In this document: positions 7,886 to 13,282 of the stretch, one piece after another
How positions within the stretch are numbered: position 1 is the stretch's first letter
How the letters are laid out: each line of letters opens with the position of its first letter
NCBI GenBank assembly: GCA_039800965.1
Contig: JBDLPS010000042.1
Location: forward strand, 1-15,041
Direction: 5' to 3'
Source: ZC4RG30 sp039800965
GTDB taxonomy: Bacteria > Pseudomonadota > Gammaproteobacteria > Steroidobacterales > Steroidobacteraceae
Length of the DNA: 15,041 nt
Made by a program: the position numbers and the translations under genes
The notes under the pieces: model-generated
Seen by the model: the letters and a program-made list of their open reading frames with translations, nothing else
Told to the model about the DNA's origin: nothing
The model's database searches: none

Positions 7886-8673
7886 CAGTCGAGCTCCGAC
7901 GCGCCGACTTTCCGCGCGTTCGCGTCGATGCCCTCGATGCGTCCGTCGCGCAGACGGACTACGCGGTCCGCCATGCGCCCGATGCTGGCGTTGTGCGTGA
8001 TCACCACCGTCGTGGTGCCCAGTTCCCGGTTCACCCGCGCAAGGGCTTCCAGCACCTGGCGACCCGTCTGCACGTCTAGCGCTCCGGTCGGTTCGTCGCA
8101 GAGCAGGCAGTCCGGTCGCTTGGCGATCGCCCGCGCGATGGCCACGCGCTGTTGCTCGCCGCCGGAAAGTTGCGATGGAAAGTGGTCCTGGCGTCCGTCG
8201 AGCCCGACCATTGCCAGTGCCGACGTGGCGTCCATCGGTGAGGCGACCAGTTCCGTCGCCAGCTGGACGTTCTCCCGCGCGGTGAGGCTGCTGATGAGGT
8301 TGTAGAACTGGAACACGAAGCCCACGTGCTCGCGCCGGTAGCGCGTAAGCGTGGCTTCGTCCGCCTGTGACAGTTCGAGGCCGCGGTAGCGCACCGAGCC
8401 CGAGGTCGGGACATCCAGTCCGCCGAGGATGTTCAGCAGCGTGGATTTGCCGCTGCCTGAGGGCCCGAGCAGCACGATGAACTCGCCTTGCAGGATGCTG
8501 AGGCCGACGTCGCGTAGCGCATCGACGCGCGTACCGGCGTCGCCGAACTGCCTGCAGAGGGCCTGTGTCTCGAATACCACGTCGTCGGTCGTCGGCTTTG
8601 TTCTGCCGTGCAACATGGCCGCCAGCGCCTGTCCGGCGTCGGTTCGGTCCTCGAAACGTGCGTTGCCGCTCAT
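7882..8673 (-). CDS. ABC transporter ATP-binding protein (LolD/MacB-type)
   Basis: A 263-residue nucleotide-binding subunit that powers the adjacent FtsX-type permease. Seen: Walker A GPSGSGKST (70-78), Q-loop VFQFYNL (Gln122), signature LSGGEQQRVAIARA (169-182), Walker B CLLCDEPTGALD (Asp193, Glu194) and H-loop His227 in VITHN. The spacing is that of the LolD/MacB/FtsE group. The start is uncertain. The conserved domain begins near VVFETQALCRQFG (residue 32 on). In-frame ATGs lie at 8730, 8721, 8691, 8673 and 8616, none with a convincing Shine-Dalgarno. I chose 8673 because the earlier ones run into or nearly touch the start of the divergent P-type ATPase gene. The stop overlaps the permease GTG by 4 bp. 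First gene of the ATPase-permease-adaptor operon. Confidence 0.9.
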   Translation of the reverse strand: MSGNARFEDRTDAGQALAAMLHGRTKPTTDDVVFETQALCRQFGDAGTRVDALRDVGLSILQGEFIVLLGPSGSGKSTLLNILGGLDVPTSGSVRYRGLELSQADEATLTRYRREHVGFVFQFYNLISSLTARENVQLATELVASPMDATSALAMVGLDGRQDHFPSQLSGGEQQRVAIARAIAKRPDCLLCDEPTGALDVQTGRQVLEALARVNRELGTTTVVITHNASIGRMADRVVRLRDGRIEGIDANARKVGASELDW

Positions 8674-8719
8674 GTACCGCCAGCTTGCCATGCGGCGCGC
8701 ACCCCAGCACCATCGTTGC

Positions 8720-11215
8720 ATGGCTTCCATGAAGGCGATGCAGCTCGAGGCGGTGCAGGGGCTCTCGGCTGCGGAAGCCGCCGGCCGCCTGGCGCGCGAC
8801 GGTCACAACGACCTGCCCCAGGACGCGCCGCGTTCAGTGCTGCAGATGTTGCGCGAAGTGCTTTCCGAACCCATGTTCGCACTGCTCCTGGCCGCAGCAG
8901 TCGTCTACGTGTTCGTCGGCGAGGGCCTGGATGCCGCCGTACTCGGTGCTTTCGCCACGGTGTCGATCACCATCACTCTCGTCCAGCAGGGACGCAGCCA
9001 GCGGGTGCTGGATGCGCTTCGCGACCTCTCCAGTCCGCGGGCGATGGTCGTCCGCGACGGCGTCGCGCTGCGCATCTCCGGCCGCGAGGTCGTCGCCGGC
9101 GACCTGCTTGTGCTGGCCGAGGGCGATCGCGTCGCGGCGGATGGCGTGCTGCTGGAATCCAGCGGAATGGAATGCGACGAATCCCTGCTTACCGGCGAAT
9201 CGCTGCCGGTGGCGAAGGCCGTCGATACCGCGGGCGGTCCTTCGGGCCGCGTGTATTCCGGGACGCTGCTGGTTCGGGGGCATGGTCGTGCGATCGTCAC
9301 GGCGACCGGCACACGCAGCGAGATCGGCCGCATCGGCGTCGTGCTGCGGGCGACACCGCTCGTGGTGCCCCGGATGCAGGCGCAGGTCGGTCGCCTGGTG
9401 CGGCGCCTGGGCCTGGCAGGCGCGACGGTCAGCCTTGGCGTGCTTCTCCTCAACGGCCTGCTGCGGGGCCAATGGCTCGAGGGCGTGCTTGGCGGTATCG
9501 CCGTCGGTATGTCGATGCTGCCCGAGGAATTCCCGCTCGTGCTCACCGTGTTCATGGTGATGGGTGCCTGGCGCCTGTCTGCGTCGCGCGTGCTCACGCG
9601 TCGCGCGTCGGCCATCGAGACGCTCGGCGCGGCGACTGTCCTGTGCACGGACAAAACCGGCACGCTGACGCAGAACCGCATCCGTGTACGTGCCCTGGTG
9701 GCGGCCGATGGCAACAGCTGGTCGCCGAGCGACGATGCACGGTCTCCCGCCGGTGCCCAGTCGCTGGGCAGGCTCTTGCAGGCGGCCTGTCGGGCCAGCG
9801 ACGCCGCGGCCTTCGATCCGATCGATGCTGCCCTGCTTGCGTTGCCAGGTGCCGGCGAGGGTGAAACGCCGCTGCGGGATTATCCACTGCGGCCCGGTCG
9901 TCCGATGCTGGGCCGCGCATGGCGCGATGCGGCCTGCGGCGTGCATCTTGCCGTGAAGGGGGCGCCGGAGGCCGTGCTGGCGGCCTGTGGCCTGCCGGCC
10001 GACCAGCGCGAGGGGGTACTCGCCGAGGCCGCGACGCTGGCCGGTGAGGGCGGCCGGGTCCTGGCGGTGGCCGCGAGCGGGTTGCCGCTGCAGTCGGTGC
10101 CCGACGATCCGGTGCAGGCCGGGCTCGTCTATCTCGGGCTCGTGGTGTTCGCTGATCCGCTGCGTGCCACGGTTCCTGATGCCGTCCGCGAATGCCTGGG
10201 GGCTGGCATCCGCATCGTGATGATCACGGGAGACCATCCCGCGACGGCCCTGTCCATAGCGCGCGAGGCGGGGATTCCGGAAGGCGGCGTGCTGACGGGC
10301 GACGCGCTCGACGCGCTGGACGATGCGGCCCTTGCGGAGCGGGCCCGCCGGACGCTGGTGTATGCGCGCATCACGCCGCGCCAGAAATTGCGCATCGTCG
10401 AGGCGCTCAAGGCTGGCGGCGAAGTCGTTGCCATGACCGGGGATGGTGTCAACGACGCGCCCGCGCTCAAGGCTGCGGACATCGGCATCGCCATGGGTGG
10501 GCGTGGCAGCGACGTTGCGCGGGAGGCGTCGAGTCTCGTCCTGCTTGACGACGATTTCGGGGTGATCGTCGGCGCGGTGCGTCTTGGTCGCCGCATCTAC
10601 GACAACCTGCGAAAGGCGATGACCTACATTCTCGCCGTGCACGTGCCCATTGCGGGCCTCGCCTTGCTGCCCCTGTTGTCCGGCGGCCCGATGCTGCTGA
10701 CGCCGATGATGGTCGCGCTGCTCGAGTTGATCATCGATCCTGCCTGCTCGGTGGTGTTCGAGGCCGAACCTGAGGATGAGGGCACCATGCGACGGCCACC
10801 ACGCGAGCCCGGTGCGCCGCTGTTCGGCCCGGCGCTGTTGTCCTGGGGGCTGATGCAGGGCGCGTTGGCCTTGCTGTCGCTGCTGGCCTGCGTGCTCTGG
10901 GCCTGGATCGACGGCGCGGCGGCAGATCGCCTGCGCGCGGTGGCATTCGTGTCGCTGGTCGTCGCGAACCTGGTGCTGATCCAGGTGAACCGTCGCCATG
11001 GTGTCGCTGCGGCCGGCAACCGCAGTTTCCATGCGGCCGTGCTGCTCGTCGGAGCCCTGCTTGCCGCCTTGATGTGCTGGCCCCCGCTGCGCTCACTCCT
11101 GCATCTGCCGCTGCCGGCCGCCGGCGACCTGGCTAAGGTCGCCGGTACATCATGTGCGCTGTTCGCGGGGCTCGTGCTCCTGCGGCGCCTCAGGTACCCA
11201 TCGGCGTCGCGATGA
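8720..11215 (+). CDS. Cation-transporting P-type ATPase (PEEFP subgroup, ion unknown)
   Basis: An 831-residue P-type ATPase, resembling the Ca/H (P2/P3) groups rather than heavy-metal P1B pumps: there is no N-terminal CxxC domain and no CPC motif. Seen: an N-terminal cation-ATPase segment (GLSAAEAAGRLARDGHNDLP, 14-33), M1-M2 (about 53-90), actuator TGES (158-161), M3-M4 (about 231-285) with PEEFP (268-272), phosphorylation motif DKTGTLT (Asp311), nucleotide-binding KGAPE (Lys413), DPLR (479-482), MITGDHP (501-507), hinge GDGVNDAP (574-581), and a C-terminal membrane block with ELIIDPACSVVFEAEPED (669-686). The Asn/Glu residues of M5 that bind Ca in SERCA are not recognisable (AVHVPIAG), so the ion is open. 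Three ATGs (8720, 8729, 8738) are possible and none has a clear RBS. It diverges from the ABC operon. Its last 26 bases overlap the end of the convergent uspE. Confidence 0.9.
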   Translation: MASMKAMQLEAVQGLSAAEAAGRLARDGHNDLPQDAPRSVLQMLREVLSEPMFALLLAAAVVYVFVGEGLDAAVLGAFATVSITITLVQQGRSQRVLDALRDLSSPRAMVVRDGVALRISGREVVAGDLLVLAEGDRVAADGVLLESSGMECDESLLTGESLPVAKAVDTAGGPSGRVYSGTLLVRGHGRAIVTATGTRSEIGRIGVVLRATPLVVPRMQAQVGRLVRRLGLAGATVSLGVLLLNGLLRGQWLEGVLGGIAVGMSMLPEEFPLVLTVFMVMGAWRLSASRVLTRRASAIETLGAATVLCTDKTGTLTQNRIRVRALVAADGNSWSPSDDARSPAGAQSLGRLLQAACRASDAAAFDPIDAALLALPGAGEGETPLRDYPLRPGRPMLGRAWRDAACGVHLAVKGAPEAVLAACGLPADQREGVLAEAATLAGEGGRVLAVAASGLPLQSVPDDPVQAGLVYLGLVVFADPLRATVPDAVRECLGAGIRIVMITGDHPATALSIAREAGIPEGGVLTGDALDALDDAALAERARRTLVYARITPRQKLRIVEALKAGGEVVAMTGDGVNDAPALKAADIGIAMGGRGSDVAREASSLVLLDDDFGVIVGAVRLGRRIYDNLRKAMTYILAVHVPIAGLALLPLLSGGPMLLTPMMVALLELIIDPACSVVFEAEPEDEGTMRRPPREPGAPLFGPALLSWGLMQGALALLSLLACVLWAWIDGAAADRLRAVAFVSLVVANLVLIQVNRRHGVAAAGNRSFHAAVLLVGALLAALMCWPPLRSLLHLPLPAAGDLAKVAGTSCALFAGLVLLRRLRYPSASR

Positions 11216-12170
11216 ACTGCACGCCGCGTCGCGTCTTCGGCACCCGTGCCCCGAAATGCACCGGCTTCATCACCAGCACGTCGCAGGGCAGGGCATCGAG
11301 GATCCTTTCCGCCGTATTGCCGATCAGCAGGCGCTTGATGCCGGTGCGCGAGACCGCGCCCATGACGACCAGTTGCGCCTTCAGTTCCTTTGCGAGCTCC
11401 GGGATGGCGTCCGCGGCGTGGCGTGCGATGAGATGTCGCTGCGAGGCGGGCACGTCGCTGCGCGACAGTTCCCTGTCGAACGCCGTCTTCGCGCCCTTGG
11501 CCGCTTCAGCCTCGATATGGGCCGAGAGGTTCGGCAGGTTGAGGTCGAGTTTGTCGACGTCGATCGTCGACGGCACGAACGCATGGGCTGCGTGGACGGC
11601 TCCCTGCAGCGCGCCCGCGACCTGCGTGGCCATGCCGAGGATGCTGGCGTCGAGCCTGGCGGGTTTGGCGAAACTGTGCGTCGGGTCCACCGCTGCGAGG
11701 ACGACCGGGGCCGCATACGGCTTTCCCGACTTCACCAGCAGCACCGGGACCGGACTGCGTCGGAGCAGCTCCCAGTCGTTGAAGCGCAGCACCCAGGGTG
11801 CCAGATGACGGGTCGCATGGCGCTCCGCCACGATGAGGTCCACCTTGCGGCGCACGGCATGACGGATGATGGCCTCGAAGGCGGGGAAGTCCCACTCGAC
11901 GCCGGTCGCCACTTTGGTGCCGGCCTCGCGCAGCCGCTCTGCGATACGGTCCAGCTTCTTCAGGTGTGCGTCACGCCACTTGCGGCGCAGCTGCGCGACG
12001 GTCTGCCCGGCGATGGCCAGGGCATCGACGTAGATCGGTTCGGAGATCGCGTGGTACAGCTCCAGCTGCGCCTTGTGCGCGCGGGCAAGCTGCGCTGCCT
12101 TCTCCACCGCAGGCAGGGAGCGCGCGCTGGTGTCCTTGATCGCGACGAGGATGCGGCGGATGGCGGGCAT
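11190..12170 (-). CDS. uspE: Universal stress protein UspE, tandem Usp domains
   Basis: A 326-residue protein of two Usp (Rossmann-like) domains, about 1-148 and 153-304; E. coli UspE has 316. Cytoplasmic. Usp proteins promote survival in starvation, oxidative or hypoxic stress, and UspE is linked to motility and aggregation. Domain 1 begins MPAIRRILVAIKD and ends NDWELLRRSPVPVLLVK (131-147), the degenerate form without a GxxG nucleotide loop that is typical of the first UspE domain. Domain 2 ends VVMGAVSRTGIKRLLIGNTAERIL (268-291), matching VGTVGRTG...GNTAE of E. coli UspE. Start ATG at 12170 with GGAG 8 nt upstream, but that site is inside a stable predicted hairpin (listed separately), suggesting translational control. 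It follows the repeat-protein gene by 108 bp. Its 3' end overlaps the convergent P-type ATPase gene. Confidence 0.92.
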   Translation of the reverse strand: MPAIRRILVAIKDTSARSLPAVEKAAQLARAHKAQLELYHAISEPIYVDALAIAGQTVAQLRRKWRDAHLKKLDRIAERLREAGTKVATGVEWDFPAFEAIIRHAVRRKVDLIVAERHATRHLAPWVLRFNDWELLRRSPVPVLLVKSGKPYAAPVVLAAVDPTHSFAKPARLDASILGMATQVAGALQGAVHAAHAFVPSTIDVDKLDLNLPNLSAHIEAEAAKGAKTAFDRELSRSDVPASQRHLIARHAADAIPELAKELKAQLVVMGAVSRTGIKRLLIGNTAERILDALPCDVLVMKPVHFGARVPKTRRGVQFIATPMGT

Positions 12171-12173
12171 GGG

Positions 12174-12204
12174 AGGATCTCCGGTGGGGTGTACCGAAGA
12201 TCCT
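12174..12204 (-). promoter_or_regulatory. Hairpin burying the uspE Shine-Dalgarno (candidate RNA thermometer)
   Basis: In the uspE transcript AGGAUCUUCGGU (12193-12204) pairs with ACCGGAGAUCCU (12174-12185) to give a 12-bp stem with one U-G wobble and a 7-nt loop (ACACCCC). The Shine-Dalgarno GGAG (12179-12182) is wholly within the 3' arm, facing CUUC, and the AUG follows the stem by 3 nt. On DNA the opposite strand has a C-A mismatch where the mRNA has U-G, so the complete pairing favours the mRNA sense. The pairing was done by hand. The regulatory role is inferred; no metabolite-binding domain is recognised. Confidence 0.55.
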
Positions 12205-12206
12205 AT

Positions 12207-12235
12207 GCCCCGGCAGCGTAATTGCCTACCGGGGC
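12207..12235 (-). promoter_or_regulatory. Second hairpin in the uspE leader
   Basis: GCCCCGGUAG (12226-12235) pairs with CUGCCGGGGC (12207-12216) in the minus-strand transcript: ten pairs including one U-G wobble, with a 9-nt loop. Only 2 nt separate it from the SD-burying hairpin. No U-run follows on either strand, so it is a poor intrinsic terminator for the upstream gene. It could be a structural part of the leader, a pause or processing site, or a DNA operator. The rest of the 108-bp gap (12236-12278) holds no promoter I can recognise. Confidence 0.45.
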
Positions 12236-12278
12236 TCGATCCGGGAACGCTAGGTAGTTCTCCGGATCTGCGTGACGA

Positions 12279-13268
12279 TCACTTCGTGCGCGATACCCGC
12301 ATGAAGGTCTTCCAGCCTTCTTCCACCCGCGTGAGTCGGAACGAGCCCAGTGCGCCCTTCTCGATACGCACCGTGTCGCCGATGGCGAGCGGGAAGTACG
12401 CAACGGATTCCTGCTGGCGCCACTGCTGGCCGTTGTCCAGCGTGACCACGGCCATGCCGGAGCCGGTGGTCTGCAGCGCGGTGATGCGTGCCGTTTCGCC
12501 GATTTCCCCGTCCGAGGTCTTCTTGCCGTTGCCGCTGCCCGGCGTGAACTTCTGCACCAGCCCGGACGTGAAGCCCCGGATGCCGCCGCTGTTCGCCGCC
12601 GCGGGCGCCGGCGCCGGGGGTGGCGCTGCGACCTTCGGTGCCGGCGCAACCGCTGGTGCCGGCGCGGGCGCTGCGGCCGGGGTGGCCTGCGGCGCGGAGG
12701 GCGTCGTCGTCGGCATCGAGACGAGGTTGACGCGCATGAAGCGCTTCCAGCCGTCCTCCACGCGTGTCAGGCGGTAGGAACCGAGCGCGCCGTTCTCGAT
12801 GCGGATCGTGTCGCCGGCGTCCAGCGGGAAATAGGCTTCCGACTCGATCTGCCGCCAGACCTGGCCGTTGTCGAGGGTGATGATGGCCAAGCCTGTGCCG
12901 GTCGTGCGGACCGAGGCGATCTTGGCGACCTGGCTGTTGTCCGAGTCCGGATTCCGGCCCTTGGCCGGAGTCAGGCTGCGCAGGAACCGCGAGGTGATGC
13001 CTGGCTTCTCCGGTGCAGCAGCGGGTACGGCGGCGACCGGAGCGGGCGCCGCAGGAGCTGCAGTCGCCGGAGCGGCCGCGGGCAGTGCAGCCGCCTGCGA
13101 GGTCAGGCGCGTCATCTCGCCGTCGTAGCAGGCCAGTCGCTTGAGCACGTCCGTCTCCCGCATGCAGGCACGGAGGGTGTCCGGCACGACGGGCGTCGCC
13201 GCCTGCGTGGCGCCCGCAAGGGCGAGGAGGGTCAGCGCCAGGGCTGCCTTGGAAAATCCAGTCGTCAT
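12279..13268 (-). CDS. Secreted protein with two near-identical repeats joined by Ala/Pro linkers, function unknown
   Basis: A 329-residue protein I cannot assign to a named family. Seen: a signal peptide (1-23, MTTGFSKAALALTLLALAGATQA) predicting periplasmic export; a short Cys-containing segment LRACMRETDVLKRLACYDG (32-50), of a C...RLxCYD type common in proteobacterial secreted proteins, whose Cys35 and Cys47 may form a disulfide; an Ala/Pro linker (about 58-90); repeat 1 (114-181); a second Ala/Pro linker (about 186-227); and repeat 2 (259-326). Counted by hand, the repeats agree at about 47 of 68 positions, with a core TLDNGQxWRQ...AYFPL...GDTxRIExGALGS. This is a beta-rich, SH3-like-looking pattern (inference). 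A strong AAGGAGG supports the ATG at 13268. It starts 12 bp after the PQQ dehydrogenase stop, so a role in that system (assembly, cell-wall or partner binding) is plausible but unproven. Confidence 0.85.
   Translation of the reverse strand: MTTGFSKAALALTLLALAGATQAATPVVPDTLRACMRETDVLKRLACYDGEMTRLTSQAAALPAAAPATAAPAAPAPVAAVPAAAPEKPGITSRFLRSLTPAKGRNPDSDNSQVAKIASVRTTGTGLAIITLDNGQVWRQIESEAYFPLDAGDTIRIENGALGSYRLTRVEDGWKRFMRVNLVSMPTTTPSAPQATPAAAPAPAPAVAPAPKVAAPPPAPAPAAANSGGIRGFTSGLVQKFTPGSGNGKKTSDGEIGETARITALQTTGSGMAVVTLDNGQQWRQQESVAYFPLAIGDTVRIEKGALGSFRLTRVEEGWKTFMRVSRTK
12291..12494 (-). repeat. Intragenic repeat, copy 2 (C-terminal)
   Basis: Encodes residues 259-326 of the secreted repeat protein. 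It carries the core TLDNGQQWRQ (277-286) and GDTVRIEKGALGSFRLTRVEEGWKTFMRV, closely matching the copy at 12726-12929. The two differ mainly by conservative changes such as I/V, Y/F and D/E. Confidence 0.85.
12726..12929 (-). repeat. Intragenic repeat, copy 1 (N-terminal)
   Basis: Encodes residues 114-181 of the secreted repeat protein, with core TLDNGQVWRQ (131-140) and GDTIRIENGALGSYRLTRVEDGWKRFMRV. About 47 of 68 residues agree with copy 2, so an internal gene duplication under continued selection is likely. The intervening Ala/Pro segment is flexible-looking and low in complexity. Confidence 0.85.
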
Positions 13269-13275
13269 CGTCGTG

Positions 13276-13282
13276 CCTCCTT
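13276..13282 (-). promoter_or_regulatory. Strong ribosome binding site of the repeat-protein gene, overlapping the upstream stop
   Basis: AAGGAGG lies 7 nt before the ATG at 13268, and its first two bases fall in the TAA stop (13281-13283) of the PQQ dehydrogenase. It fixes the start of the repeat protein and implies that both genes are read from one mRNA. It is the best Shine-Dalgarno in the window. Confidence 0.8.

Noticed and set aside
6185..8305. A 706-codon plus-strand frame opposite the ABC permease and ATPase genes
   Set aside because: Composition is of the antisense type, and the minus strand carries Walker motifs and FtsX domains.
8685..8713. Plus-strand promoter (TTGCCA, 17 bp, CACCAT) for the P-type ATPase
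   Set aside because: The -10 matches only three of six positions, which is not better than chance in this sequence.
8834..11032. A 732-codon open frame opposite the P-type ATPase gene
   Set aside because: It is rich in His, Arg, Gln and Asp with no recognisable domain, and lies wholly antisense to a gene with every P-type motif intact. Such frames are expected in GC-rich coding DNA.
12207..12235. Intrinsic terminator after the repeat-protein gene
   Set aside because: The hairpin is real, but no run of T follows on either strand, so it was listed as a leader structure instead.
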